A stretch of 64,000 nucleotides of DNA from Ctenosaura bakeri (taxonomy: Eukaryota; Chordata; Lepidosauria; Squamata; Iguanidae), in NCBI GenBank assembly GCA_948474755.1, contig CAOLHI010001804.1, forward strand, positions 310,001 through 374,000, given 5' to 3'. The translations under genes and the position numbers were made by a program. Position 1 is the first letter of the stretch; every line of letters begins with the position of its first letter. Below the pieces are notes generated by a model. That model had not been told where the DNA came from. It was given only the letters and a program-made list of their open reading frames with translations, and ran no database searches. Of the stretch, positions 12,815-24,499 are shown piece after piece.

Positions 12815-13788
12815 GGCCCTTTCCACATGGGGTTATTACCGTGGGTTACTGCGTTGTAGCACTGAACTGTTCTGCATGTGGGAGCAAATTAGCTTTGCTT
12901 TATTTTCTGTCATTCTGCATGGAATTCCATGATAATGCGCCACCATTGGTAGGAGAGCACGTTATTTGAAAGCCAGAAAACATCCAAATCACATTCTGAC
13001 ATCAAAGCAAATTTGGATTTTCCCAGTGATGCAGAAACGTACATTTGCATCAATGCGCATTGATGGGCAGTGGTGCGTGGGCTGTGGGAACTGGAAGTAG
13101 TATGTATGTGTGGCGATCGGGCACGGAGAGTTATGTGGGGCTGGTGAGTGCCTGCAGAGAGGTGCATGAGGGTGGCAAATGGGCACGGAGAGGTGCGTGG
13201 GGGTGGCGAGAGTGCATGGAGAGGGGTGTGGAGGTGGTGACTGGGCTCAGAGGTGCGTGGGGGTGGCGATTGGGCTCAGAGAGGTGCGTGAGGTTGGCGA
13301 TCGGGCATAGAGAGGTATATGGGGCTGGCGAGCGCTTGCAGAGAGGTATGTGCAGGTTGCCAGAGCTACAGAGAGGTGCATGGGGGTGGTGAGCGTATGC
13401 GGAGAGGTGCGTGGCATGGCAATCGGGCACGGAGAGTGGGTGGGGGAAGTTATTGTAACCACACCCCATTTTCAGGAGGCATTTTGGGAGGGAAAAGTGG
13501 CTCTTATATGCCATCAAATAGGGTAGCAGGTACCTACGTAGGTAAGTACAAACGTACCAACCCAAAAGACCAAAAAGAAAATCAGCCAATCACAGCTGCT
13601 GGGGCAGGGTGAGGGGAGTCAGAGAAGTGGCCAGCCATGAGGTAGTGCAGATGCATGAACTCGCACTCTTCTGCTGGAAAATGAATCAAAATGAGGGGCT
13701 GTGTGGAAAACAATCAGGGAAACCCGCGTTATTTGAATACGGTCAGAACTGGCGTGAACCGCTTCTTGCGCTTCATGCGGAAAGGGCC
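12815..13788. mobile_element. Short non-autonomous DNA transposon with 15-bp TIRs
   Basis: The ends are GGCCCTTTCCACATG (12815-12829) and, inverted, GGCCCTTTCCGCATG (13774-13788), one mismatch in 15. Both are flanked by AAT (12812-12814 and 13789-13791). A 3-bp duplication suits a PIF/Harbinger-like element, but the superfamily is not certain. The interior codes for nothing recognisable and contains a G-rich minisatellite. Confidence 0.55.
13120..13445. repeat. G-rich minisatellite, unit about 40 bp, inside the TIR element
   Basis: Variants of agaggtgcgtgggggtggcg, followed by a 12-20 base spacer (cgatcgggcacgg and relatives), recur about eight times. Open frames on both strands here come from the repeat and are not genes. 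Confidence 0.8.
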
Positions 13789-14116
13789 AATGTGTTATCG
13801 GGATGAGTTAAAAAAGAAGTGGAGTAAAGTGGAAGAGCAGGAGGAAGAAATCTCTCTCTTGCAAGCCAAAAAGAATAAGACAGGAGAATGAAGGGGGCTT
13901 GAATTATGCTTTGAATACTGCAGGTTCGCAGTTTAAGGAGTGAGATAATGAGCCATCAGGAGCAATTGCAGATCAGGGGGACCTGGACAGGTCTACCAGT
14001 GATCAGGCTACCAGTGCTAATTCAATGTTGAGGAAGATTTTTCCGTATCTAGTCAAAACGAAAATGAGGGAAGATCCCCTCTATTGAGACCAGCCAGCCA
14101 GCAACGGAAAGATTGT
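13789..14116. other. Unassigned intronic sequence
   Basis: It includes a short Lys/Glu-rich open frame ending near 13891 that matches nothing I know. No start signal or splice context supports a gene. Confidence 0.35.
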
Positions 14117-14677
14117 TTTAAAAAAACATATTTTTTATTAAACAGGAACAGTGGGACTGCATAACAATACTAAAAACTACAAATACATAATAATAGTAGT
14201 AGTAATAGTAGTAGTAATAATATGCAAATTCAATAATACATAACAAAATTACAAGCATCTAACAAAAACTACAGTAAACAAAAAACTGATAAAAATAACT
14301 AAAAATTAGTTTCTGCCCTTGTTGCAAACAGCTCTTAGTAAATACTTAACTATTAAATCATTACTAAAAATCTAAATCACTGATAGTATTTATAATCTTA
14401 TTCATATACTCTATAAAGATAATTTGCCTAGTTAATAAAAAATAATAAAAATGATAATTATCAATAATACACAATTGCTACCATAATCCCCCTATTTTGA
14501 GTTAAATTGCATCTAAACAGTGGTATCATACCTTTATAACATAAATATTAACCTCATAATATTTAAACCAAAAATGCCAATGATTAACAATAGTGAATAG
14601 AGTAATGGTTAATTCTTACAAATTGCTGACAAATCTTAAACCTTATTGCTAAAACCATTTATTGTAAATATTAAAAA

Positions 14678-15497
14678 CTAGCGTATTTACCCGGCATTGC
14701 CCAGGGTTTTTATTTTCCTCTTAGGAATTCACCAAACTGTCTTTTCCATTTGCTATAACTTTGCTCCATATTTCCGAATGCAATCTATATTCAGAGTTAT
14801 TTGCATACAGAGGTTGGGTTCCTGAGGGATTACACTGTCCTCCTCTTCGCTGCTAGGCCCTGTCTCCATATCAACTGGCCTATTCCAGTACCTGTAATTT
14901 ATCCCCATATTCCCCAATCCAGTCTGTATTCGTGGTTGATAACATACAGACGTTGAGTTCCTGCGGAAATACACTGTCCTCCTCCTTGTTGCTGGGCATC
15001 ATCTCCATAGCAACTGGCCTGTTCCCCATACTCCCCAGTACAGTCTGTGTTCTCTGATGACGTACTGGCTTTTGATTTTTTTGCTTTCTGTTGAATTCGT
15101 GGAATGGCTTTACATTTTTTTGGAAGCATTTTTTGTTTTGAATTTCAACTTTAAGATTCCTCACATATGGAACCCATACAACCTACTGTGTGAGGCGAGA
15201 AGACTTTGTAACTGTGTTTTGTATGTCACTTTCATTTTTCTCACATATGCCTCCCAGAAGTTTTCTGGCATCCTTATTGATGGTAGGCCTCATCTCCATA
15301 GCAACCAGCCTGAGGCCCAAGAGCTCTCTGGCTGAGAATTCTAAAGGCCCTTCCTTAAACTCCCAGCCCCAGGATTCCATAGAATCTTCACAGCCAGCCA
15401 ATCATATGAGGTCTTTTTGCTTCACACAGCCAATCATATCAGGTCGTTGCCTGCCTGAAGCAAATAAATGCGCAAACATTGACTTTTATATAGTAGA
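14678..15497 (-). mobile_element. Non-autonomous Helitron, 820 bp
   Basis: On the minus strand it starts TCTACTATATAAAAG at 15497 and ends ...CTAG at 14678. A GC-rich hairpin (ACCCTGGGCAATGCCGGGT, 14707-14689) lies seven bases before the CTAG end. The base before TC is A and the base after CTAG is T, the A^T insertion rule of Helitrons, with no target duplication. No Rep/helicase coding is present, so it depends on an autonomous partner. It interrupts the 3'UTR of the L1 remnant, so it is the younger insertion. Confidence 0.78.
14766..15060. repeat. Tandem repeat inside the Helitron, units 139 and 121 bp
   Basis: The phrase ccatattccccaatccagtc and its relatives begin at 14766, 14905 and 15026. 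Each copy contains acactgtcctcctc and atctccatagcaactggcct. The first copy is about 18 bp longer and the third is partial. Confidence 0.85.
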
Positions 15498-15699
15498 TCC
15501 TAAAACAGCAACAAACTGGAATAATATTTTCATATAACACTTCTCATGTAGTAGTAAGAAGAATGAGTTAGAGTGTAAGAATATATGCAAGTTCAAAAAA
15601 CCTATTGTTATCAAGTCACCCTCATTTTTCTTTAAATAATCAAGCATTTCCATTCAGGAGAAAATTCATCTTCTGTTCAGCCCTTTAACCTGTATGTAA

Positions 15700-16400
15700 A
15701 ATTGTTCATTTCAACTATTCCCATCAATCTATTAAGCCATTCTTTTGTTGATGGTGTTTCCATTTTTTCCAGCACCTTATATATACTGGTCTCGCAGCCA
15801 GTAACATATGTTGCACCAGTTTGTGTTGTTTCTTATCAATGGTTGTATTATCTGCCCAGATTCTTAATAAATATAATTCAGGATTCTTTGATACTTTAGC
15901 TTTAAGGTTCTTTTGCATCACATTCTGTATCTTAAGCCAAAATTGTTTAACTTTTTCACAAGTCCACATTTGGTACAGAGATCCAACCTGATCTTGACAT
16001 TTCCAACATTTATTCATCATACCTTTATACATTTTTGCGAATCTCTCTGGTGTCAAGTACCATTGGTACATCATTTTATAATAGATTTTTTGAAGATCAT
16101 AGCAGAGTACGTTTTTAATATCCTTTGTTCTTAATTTTTCCATTGATTCATATGTATGTTATATCCAAAGATTCTTGCCCATCTGATCATACATTCTTTG
16201 ACTTGCTCATCTTCTATCTCTAACTTTAACAGAAGTTTGTACATTTTTGCAATCAAATGATCATCATCAGTGCATAATAATAATTCTAAGTCACATTTGC
16301 TATTCTCAAATTCTTTATTCCTTTTATCTTTTAATCTTAAATTGTCTGTATGAGAGCCATTGCATATTATCTTCTTCTTGTAATAATTGTAGTAATTTCA
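15700..16400 (-). pseudogene. L1 ORF2 C-terminal domain fragment
   Basis: The best open stretch is 16143-15724, containing YYKMMYQWYLTPERFAKMYK and the Cys/His cluster CWKCQDQVGSLYQMWTCEK, both typical of the end of ORF2p in reptilian L1s and also present at 35924-35592 and 48900-48990. The frame is broken near 16143, and the reverse-transcriptase core is absent. Confidence 0.8.
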
Positions 16401-16497
16401 TTGTACAGTCTTGATTTCTTTGTACACTCTTGATCTCTTCTTTCTAATAGATTGTAGAATGTTCAGCGTCCCAATTACTCTCTCATTCTGTTGTACT

Positions 16498-16809
16498 TCA
16501 ATAGTTGTTTTTTCCAACATCTGTTGAATTTTTTTTAATTTCCCCAGTTACTTGGGTTAGCCCTCTTCTAACATGTTCTATTACTTTGTCCACTTTTCCA
16601 GTAACTTTTGCTACTTTCTCTGTAACCTTGTCTACTTTTCTAGTAAGTTCTTCAAATCTATATTCATTGGCTGTTGTTACTTGCTTAACATTTGTAAGAA
16701 ATTTGGCAAAATAATCAGGAACCTTGCCTTCTTCTATTGAGTCTTTTCTGATCAGTATTTTTTTTATCTTGTGGACATAGTAGACTTGTAAGTAAAATTT
16801 TGTGTACAT
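16498..16809 (-). pseudogene. Probable L1 ORF1 coiled-coil fragment
   Basis: The frame encodes about 100 residues with heptad-like repeats (ELTRKVDKVTEKVAKVTGKV). Its place upstream of an L1 ORF2 remnant suggests the ORF1 coiled coil. There is no RRM-like domain after it. A different origin cannot be excluded. Confidence 0.4.
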
Positions 16810-17600
16810 TTTGTAAGTATCAGAAAATAGAGGCTAAAATATAATGTAGTAATTTATCCTTTGACACTAAACTCCCAAAAGTAATGCAAGACAGCCATCT
16901 AGTGTCTAATATGCAGGTGCACGTTCTCTTCCATGTCATTTTATTCTTTAACTCAGACATTCAAGAAAAAAGATTAATATTTTGAATTTAATGTCCCCAA
17001 ACATTGATAAGATCCTGGCCCCCTGAAGATTTTCTCAGATAGTTCAGGAATTGGCAACATTCCAAACAAAATGCAAACTCCTTTTTGAAGGCAGCCTTAG
17101 CCAACTGGAAAGAAACCCCCCCCAAAGAAACAGAACTGGCATTTAGAGTTACAAAATAGTGAAATCTTTTTAAAGTAGATCAAAAAAACCATACAGTATA
17201 CTTGAACAAAGTCCGAAAAATAAATTTCAATATAACAAAAATAGTCCAATTCTAAATAATAATTTTCAATGTAATAAAAGTAGTAATAAGATTCAAAATT
17301 GACAAAGAAAAATACAAAATTAAAAATACGTGATCAGGCAAAGGCAAGAGAAAAAAAAGAAAAAAATTAACTCAGTCTTTTTTGAAGTCCAAAGTCTTAC
17401 AACCAAAAAAAAAAAAAAATAAAAAGGAAATTAATCAGATTCCTTAATTAAGTCCATCAAAGCCCATCATCCCTCAAAGTCTAAAATCCAGTGGAGTGAA
17501 AATATTAATATAATTAAACAAATCTGTTTACTTGCACTAGAATAACATAAAATTCAAGCATTGTAAAAAAATCCAAGCAACATAAAAAGGAACTGTCTCT

Positions 17601-17850
17601 TTACATTTTCAGCTCATGAGAAAATATAACAGTTTAAGGAAAAGATGTAGGCTGCTGCTAGCAGGCACTTCGTGTATTTTTTTAAAAATGAAAATAGCTG
17701 GAATAAGAAGTATGTTTATCACAAGAAGTCCAGTCTTGATTAGTGTAATGTTCATATGTGAGGTAGACAGTTTTTCACACACTCTCGGCTCCACCGAAAC
17801 TTGCAGTTGTCTCTTCAGTCTGTGGCTCTGCCACAACCACTCTGTTCCTG
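17601..17850. other. Unassigned boundary sequence between L1 and DIRS remnants
   Basis: No motif decides whether this belongs to the L1 5'UTR or to the DIRS gag region. Confidence 0.3.
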
Positions 17851-18099
17851 AGTGGACATCTGTAGATCCGAATACAGCTGATTTGGAGGTCTTCAGGCTC
17901 CCTGTAGATCAGGGAGGAAAGTACTTCCATCATTGCAGGGGAAATATCAGAGAATAAAAGTATTCTTTTTGAGGAGGAAGAGTTTTCCAATGATAGAATT
18001 TAGAAGATACAGACAGCAGTGGAATAGGAATAGGTTTCAGTTCAAGCAGCAGAATCAATAACAAACAAAATGGGGAGTAAATCAGCCTGTTAGGACTGG

Positions 18100-19070
18100 A
18101 AAACAGCAATACTGACTTAAGGACGCTTCTGGTGGGAGGAAGGTTAATTCAGTGTGGCCATCTTTTGGAAAGCATAACCACAGACAAGTGGGTGCTAAAA
18201 GTGGTGCAAAGAGGTTATCAGGAAGACACCTACCTTCACTAATTCCAAGAAACATCAGCAAAAATGAAATAGTACAGGAGGAAATACAACACTGGTTAGA
18301 CATAAGAGCAATAGAGTGCATTCCCCGGAAGCAAAAGTTTCAAGAGATTTACTCTATATTCTTCACAGTTCCCAAACACAGTTGGGGGAATTGTCCTGTG
18401 CTGGATTTGAAATTCCTAAATTGCTTTGTGTGGTACAGAAAATTCAAAATGGGTATGTTGTGGACAGTTCTGGAGAACTTGGAATTAAATGGTTGTATGA
18501 TTTGTATTGATTTATGGGAAGCGTATGTGCATGTGTCAATGAGTAACATTTGCAAGAGGTATCTGAGATTCAACTTCAGGAGCACCAGTTCAGGGCTCCA
18601 CCATTGGCCTAGTGTCAGCATCCAGAATCTTTACAAAAGTGCGAATTCTGATAATAGTTCATCTAAAACAAAGGGGAGATACAGTTGTTTCCCTACTGAA
18701 ACGATATATTACTGAAGGCGAGGCACAAGGCAGAGGCGAAAGAGAATCTTAGATTAGCCCTGAATTGTCTTCAGGAATTTGGTTTTCTCATCAATTTCAA
18801 AAAGAGTAATCTATTTCTTTCATAAAGATTGTGCATTTGGGAGCAGAGATAGATGTGCAGAAAGGCTGTGTATTTCTCTTGGAGGAGAGAAGGAGGAATA
18901 CCAGGAAAGAAATGTTGGTACTGGGGAAGAAGTGAGTGGACTTTATGCATTTAGCAAAAATATTAGGAAATACGGTATCAACAATTCAACTAGTGCCATG
19001 ATCAAAGTTCTACCTAAGATCATTGAAATGTTCCTGAGACCATTTCAGGGACAAATTATGTGAAAGATAT
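18100..19070 (+). pseudogene. DIRS reverse transcriptase, degenerate
   Basis: The + strand reads SITTDKWVLKVVQRGYQ near 18160, then EEIQHWLDIRAIECIPR, then the RT core PVLDLKFLNCFVWYRKFKM and CMICIDLWEAYVHVSMSN (motif A, DxxxAY), then KRYLRF. This order and wording is DIRS-type RT. The YLDD box region (about 18650-18700) is in broken frames. After that comes LQEFGFLINFKKSNL, the strand after the active site in this family. Confidence 0.8.
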
Positions 19071-19649
19071 GTAAGATATGTAAAGGTCGGAATACCAAAA
19101 CAGATGCACAGGGAAATGATATGATGGCTCAGGTGCAGGAACTTGGAGCAAGGTTCTTCTTCATGGTCTCTGTGACTCACACAGCTGGATTGTCTGCGCC
19201 TGCGCAGTACCGACTGCGGAAACTCCTAGAGCTTCAGGGGATTTTGGTGGGAACCCTGCCCCCTTCCCCTGAGGGCATATAAGGCCCTTGGCACGACTGT
19301 TGCTAGTTCCTTTTTTCCACCATATTTGCTGGCTATTGGAGCTTCCACTCAGCTTCCACTGAGCATCTTCATTGCTTGTTCTTCTTTGGCATCGACCTTG
19401 CTTTCGCTTGACTTCGTCTCGGCTTTACGGATTTCAGCTTCTCCTTTTATAGCATCGCCAGTGTTCTTTAAGCACTGTCGAACATGCAGTGTGAAGATTC
19501 CAGACTGCGATGTGCACTGTAAGTGCCTCGTCTGCCTCTGGGAGACTCATAACGTATCTGCTTGCTCTCATTGCCAGGCCTTTACTCCTCAAACTAGGAG
19601 AAACAGAGAGGTGAGGCTTCGTGCCATCCTCTACAAGCAGGCTTTAAAG

Positions 19650-19736
19650 CAGGGGTTCTCAACCTTCCTAATGCCGCGACCCCTTAATACAGTTTCTCAT
19701 GTTGTGGTGACCCCAACCATAAAATTATTTTCATTC

Positions 19737-19768
<32 letters not shown>

Positions 19769-20868
19769 TTATTTAGTTAGTTAGTTATTTCCAACATCGA
19801 ATAGATTGGAAACACTGCCCTAAATCACTACTCTGGATAGACTTCTAATGCCTAAAAACTGGTAACCCTCCCCCCTTTTTTTAAGCACAGAAAGTGTCCA
19901 TCAACGCCAGAATTAAGGCAGTAGTTCTAGTTCTGAATGTTAGTTTTCCACAGTTCAAAAAGCTAGTCACTCCCAAAGGCAATGCTGAAACACCCCACAT
20001 TTTACACGAGGCGCAGGGAGGAAAGGACAGGGAGAGAGGAAAGATGGTGGCGGCATAAGCAGACGCGTTTTGTTTCACTCCCTCCTTAAAGAGAGCGCGG
20101 CTGCTCAGACACTCTCACTCTCACGTCGCATGGGCACCCCTTCCTTCCTCCTTTCGTCCCTCTGCGGGCTCGGGAGTGGGGTGCGATACCCGCTGTAGCC
20201 CCTCGACCATGCTACACCCGCGAGCCCTTCTCGTTCCCCCCACTTCTGTCCCCCCGCCCGGCAGGGAAAGACGGCAAAACGTCCCCACACACACCTCCAC
20301 CTCCCTGGCCAGCAGGGAAAGATGTGGAAACATCCCCACACGCATGTCTGCTCCCCTTGCCCAGCAGGGAAAGACGGCGAAACGTCCCCACACGCATCTC
20401 TGCTCCCCTCGCCCAGCAGGGAAAGACGGCGAAACGTCCCCACACGCATCTCTGCCTTCCCACCCGGCAGGGAAAGACGTGGAATTGTCCCCACACACAT
20501 CTCTGCCCCCCTGCCCGGCAGAGAAAGATGGGGAAACGTCCCCTCAGTCCCCCTGCCCGGCAGGGAAAGATGGGGAAACATCCCCACACGCGCCCAGCAT
20601 GCCTCCTCTCACCTTCTGTCAGCGCGGGGTCTGCTCTTGCCACCTCCACCCTCCCGCCTGGCAGGGAAAGGCGGGGAAATGTCCCCACACGCGCCCAGCA
20701 CGCCTCCTTTCACCTCCTCCCAGTGCGGGGTCTCAGAAACAGCGCTCCCATTGGCTGTGAGGTCACTTTCTTTCAAAAGGGGGCAGGGCAGGATAGAGGA
20801 GCGGCGACCCCTGTGAAATGGTCATTCGACCCCCAAAGGGGTCACGACTCACAGGTTGAGAACCGCTG
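19650..20868. mobile_element. hAT-type MITE with perfect 8-bp target duplication
   Basis: It starts CAGGGGTTCTCAACCTT and ends AGGTTGAGAACCGCTG, the terminal inverted repeats of a widespread vertebrate hAT family. Both ends are flanked by CTTTAAAG (19642-19649 and 20869-20876), a perfect 8-bp duplication. There is no transposase. The 1219-bp interior is a TTTA repeat (19737-19785) and a GC-rich minisatellite. It is inserted in the inner DIRS element, so it is the youngest of this nest of three. Confidence 0.9.
20262..20710. repeat. GC-rich minisatellite, unit about 52 bp, eight copies, inside the hAT MITE
   Basis: The unit begins cagggaaagacggcgaaacg, followed by tccccacacgcatctctgc. Copies start at 20262, 20313, 20365, 20417, 20468, 20519, 20561 and 20662. 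The sixth copy is shortened to 42 bp and the seventh carries an insertion (101 bp to the next). Long open frames on both strands here (up to about 200 codons) result from the repeat and low stop density. Confidence 0.95.
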
Positions 20869-20939
20869 CTTTAAAGCCACTGACCTCACCATCTGCGTCA
20901 GCCACCTCTGCTCGTCCACCAAGCAAGACCACATCTAAG

Positions 20940-23080
20940 TGGTCCTCCAAGATGGAATCTTCAAAGACGGCCTCTCACCTCTTCTCCTTGAAGGAACTAT
21001 CCCGAGGCCTTCTGTCAAAAGAAGCACAACAGGACTGATCTGCCTCAGTACCATAGCATTCCAAGACAACTTCGAGCAAGTCAAAACCTTCAACTTCCAA
21101 GTAAATGACCGCAGATCCACTGCCTCCACTGATCCCGAGCTGTTCCCTTGATAAAGAACTGGCCAGGTCCTGTAAGAGGAAGGATAGAGAGGGACCCTCT
21201 GTCCAAATGCAGGCTGAACCACTTATGGAGGTGACCATCTCAGAGATGGACACCGCCTCATGGGTTGAGTTGCCAGAGAGACGAACTCCCCTCCAGGTTT
21301 CCACACTTGAAGGCTGGCATCACTCCTGTTCCCCATCAGCACGTTCTCAGGTCTCTGATGGGGAAATAATTGAATGCACCCCTACTCAGGCTGCTCCTCA
21401 GGAATTGAGAGATGACATCTGGGCAGAGGTGGTAGCTGTTCGGAAGGAATCGGTTGAAGTTCACCCACCTGCCCTCCCTCTGTAAGATGCTCCCATCACA
21501 TCACTGGCTCAGAGGCCTAGGAGGCACCAATCTCGTTCCTCTTCGAGATCAACTCATGCTCGACGTCGTCACCACCAGCGGGACTCTTGCCGGCAGAGGT
21601 CGAGGTCAAAGTTGGACTCGTTGAGTTGATCTTGTCACTCCCGATATCAAGGGTCTGTCTACTCACTGAGACCGATGCCGCTCTCATCCTCGTTGTATCT
21701 ATATGTACTACTTACCTTCTAGGTCATCAGGCAAGTATTTTTCTGAGGAGATATACCTCCGTCAACATAATCACAAAAGTCGTAGGTACTACGAAGAGGT
21801 CATTACCTGACACCGACATTGGTCACTGACTCTGACCTACTCTGACTCCAGACCTTTGCCCCTCCGAAATGGCCCTGCTCGCATGTGACCACATAGGCAG
21901 CTGTTTAGCTGCCTCTATCTTTATCCTCCCCCATCTAACGGAGAGAGCTACATCTATCACCCAGAGATGTGATGGTTCTGGAGGTAGAACACTGGACATA
22001 CCTGCTCATCAATCCCCAGCCAGGTCTCTGTCCCCCTCCACAGACTCCACGGAGCATAAGAATGATAAGCCTCCAGACACCGTCATTTCCCAGGGTGAGC
22101 CTATCTCTCTGTCCAGTGACATCAGAGCGTTCTTGGAATTAATATCTTGAATAGCAAAGAATCTCACTTCACCATGGAGCTGTCCAATTCTGTCTACCAC
22201 CAGCCTCAGAAACAGCTCCGTCGATATTGGCCATACAGTATTGGCCATCACACTTTTGCCATACCTACTTCATGTTTTTAAGAATCTGTGTTCCACATCC
22301 GCCTTCACTCCAACCACCTTGAAGAAGCTGGATTCCCCCTATAATGTAATCAACACAAACGAGTCTTGGCTTCAAAGTCACCCCAAGGCCAACTCAGTCA
22401 TTGTTGATGTAGCCCAGGCAAAGACCTCCCAGGCATTGCATGCTACCCTGCCTGACAAAGAAGGAAAGAGACTTGATGCCATTGGCTGTAAGAATTATTC
22501 CAATGAGGCCTTGATATTTAAAATGTCAAACTGCTCGGCTTGGATGTCGGCATATGATCAATGGCTGTGGGATCAAGGCCTTTGCAGGCTCCTGGAGGGA
22601 GAGAGACATGTGGCAGATGTGTTCTTGGCTGAAGCTCGACGCCTCACCTATCAGAAGATCACAACGGCATGGCACATCGTTGATTGTGCTTCCAAAGCCT
22701 TCGCCTCCTCAGTAACACTTTGCCGCCATTCGTGGCTTCGCTCCTCTGGTCTTTCTCAAGCATCTTAGGCTCTAGTTGAAGATCTCCCATTTGACTCAGC
22801 AGAGCTATTCAACAATGCTACCGATGAGAAATTGGAGCATACGAATAAGATGTGCTCCGCCATTAAAAAGTATGGTATGCAGCCTCAACACCAGGTTTCG
22901 AAGTACCATTACCGTCGGTATCAACCTTTGACTCGTCACACCTATAGCCTTTACCTGATCCAACACTTCTCTCAAACTCTGTCAACCTAGTCATCTTGTC
23001 GCTTACCACTTCGTCCACTGAAAGCCCCTTATGAGAAAAAGGCTGAATTTTATAAGCAGAGAGTTGGACGACCCCAATGT
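20940..23080 (+). pseudogene. DIRS gag-like region, degenerate
   Basis: Open stretches in changing frames read like DIRS gag: Ser/Pro/Arg-rich N-terminal parts, then DQWLWDQGLCRLLEGERHVA-like and TAWHIVDCASKAFASSVTLC with RHSWLRSSGLSQAS (22241-22768), then VEDLPFDSAELFNNATDEKL (22770-22830). The last two blocks are characteristic of the family and recur at 63180-63300. The gag is a structural protein that packages element RNA. The hAT MITE at 19650-20868 lies just upstream in the leader/gag region. Confidence 0.7.
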
Positions 23081-23624
23081 GCTAAGCACCACCACTACAG
23101 AGTCATCCATTCCCACATCATCCTCCACCACAGACACTGAGGTAGCCGTAACATCAGAGCTACCTACATCACCTACCTGACCTGATCTTCAGGTCCAAAC
23201 TCAGGAAACACTTTGATGCCTGGTCCTCGATCACAAATGACTCCTGGGTCCATGATATTGTGGCCGAGGGGTACACAATCAAGTTCTCCTCGATGTTTCT
23301 GGTTGGCTGCATCTACATAATGCATCCATCAGCCCCTCTTCTGGAAGAGATTTGTGTCATTCAAAGAAAAGGTGCCATAGAGTGAATCCCCTTCTCCACC
23401 CTTTGAACCAGCTTTTCATCTAGCGCCAAGTGCGCCAAGGGCCTTATATGCCTTCAAGAGAAGGGGCGGGGTTCGCACCAAAATGCTAGGCCTAAAGCTC
23501 CAAAAGTTTCTGTAGTCAGTACTGCGCAGGTGCAGACAACCCATTTGTGTGAGTTCACAGATGATCAGTCAAAGAGCTCCAGTTAGAGGTAAGCAACCTG
23601 TCCATCTCATTTGTTGCTCAGGAC

Positions 23625-24060
23625 AAGATAGTGGTAACATCGGATGCAAGCTTGTATGGGGGACACATTGCATGTGTCAGACAGCTCAGGGCAGATGGTC
23701 AGTATCGGGGGGGGTGCTCAGTTAAAATCTTTTAGAGATGAGGAGTGTCAGATTAGCAATGGTGCAATTTGCAGACATGTTAAAGAACAAAAATATGCAG
23801 ATTTTTAGAGACAGTGTTTCTGTAAAGGCTTATCTATGCAACCAAGGAGGGACAAGATCCTACAAGTTGATGGAAGAAGCCACCCAGATTTTGAGGCAGA
23901 TGGAGAAGAATGTCCACAATCTCTATCAGCAGTTCACTTGAAGGGAACCCTAAATTTGGAAGCAGATTATCTAAGCAGAAATTATATCCATCTGGGAGAG
24001 TGGAGCTTAAGTCGAGAAGTATTAGGCAAGTTGTGAAAAAAAAAGTCTGGTGGATTTTCA
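23625..24060 (+). pseudogene. DIRS RNase H domain, degenerate
   Basis: It reads VVTSDASLYGG near 23637 (first catalytic Asp in SDAS), then VRLAMVQFADMLKNK, then FRDSVSVKAYLCNQGGTRS near 23800 and LNLEADYLSR near 23960. These match the RNase H blocks of DIRS elements (DNxxAxxYxNxQGGTxS and NxxADxLSR). It cleaves RNA from the RNA-DNA hybrid in the live family. It continues the RT interrupted by the inner element. Confidence 0.8.
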
Positions 24061-24499
24061 GTGGATCTGTTCACTTCAGGAACAAATCACAAGTTGCCAA
24101 GACATTATTTGATAGATGGAAGGTTAGGTTCAAAAGCGCATGATGCTTTATGACTAGATTGGCTGGAGGGTCTGCTATAGCTGTTACCTTTGTTACTGAT
24201 AATGCCAAAAGTTCTTCAAATGCCAAAAAGTTCTTCAAAAAAAAAAAATCAGACTACAGCGAGGAGATGTGGTGCTGGTAGAACTGCATTGGTGGAGGAG
24301 GGCTTGGTTTCTCTGTAACTCAAAATGTCAGTCAGGAGCCCTTATCAACTGCCAGTCAGGTTGGATTTGCTGGTGCAGGGGCTGATATATCATCCAAATC
24401 CAAACTGGTTAAATTTGACCACATGGAGTTTGAACTATGCTCCCTAAAGTAAAAGGGATTTGAGGATTCAGTAATTAATACTATTCAAGCTTCCAGGTG

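Larger units (their letters stand above)
14117..17600 (-). mobile_element. Antisense L1 remnant, internally deleted and split by a Helitron
   Basis: On the minus strand, 16400-15700 encodes the C-terminal part of an L1 ORF2 (LLLKLEIEDEQVKECMIRWA, then QWYLTPERFAKMYKG, then the zinc-knuckle-like CWKCQDQVGSLYQMWTCEK, then KNPELYLLRIW). The 3'UTR runs on through 15498 and, past the Helitron, from 14677 to a T-rich stretch near 14117. Just upstream in element order (16809-16498) lies a separate coiled-coil frame (repeats of KVDKVTEKV type) that looks like ORF1. Most of ORF2 is therefore missing between them. The 16810-17600 part is A-rich and probably L1 5'UTR, but this is uncertain. Confidence 0.65.
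19153..23605 (+). mobile_element. Inner DIRS element with inverted terminal repeats, internally deleted
   Basis: The left repeat (19153-19292) and the right repeat (23434-23605, inverted) share ctctgtgactcacaca-like, cctgcgcagtac and ggcatataaggcccttggc blocks, giving inverted terminal repeats of about 140-170 bp. That is the arrangement of DIRS elements, and each repeat contains a TATA-like catataagg. Inside is a degenerate gag (21100-23100), then the start of RT (DSWVHDIVAEGYTIKFSS near 23250 and LLEEICVIQRKGAIE near 23340), and then directly the right repeat. RT, RNase H and recombinase are gone, so it must have moved, if at all, with help from a full element. Confidence 0.85.

Noticed and set aside
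12910..13612. Open frames around the 40-bp repeat
   Set aside because: All are translations of a minisatellite in a TIR element, with no homology and mirrored on both strands.
20105..20938. Several long overlapping open frames on both strands, up to about 200 codons
   Set aside because: They lie in a 52-bp tandem minisatellite in a hAT MITE. The repeat is GC-rich with few stops and gives Pro/Arg-rich or Gly-rich text in every frame.
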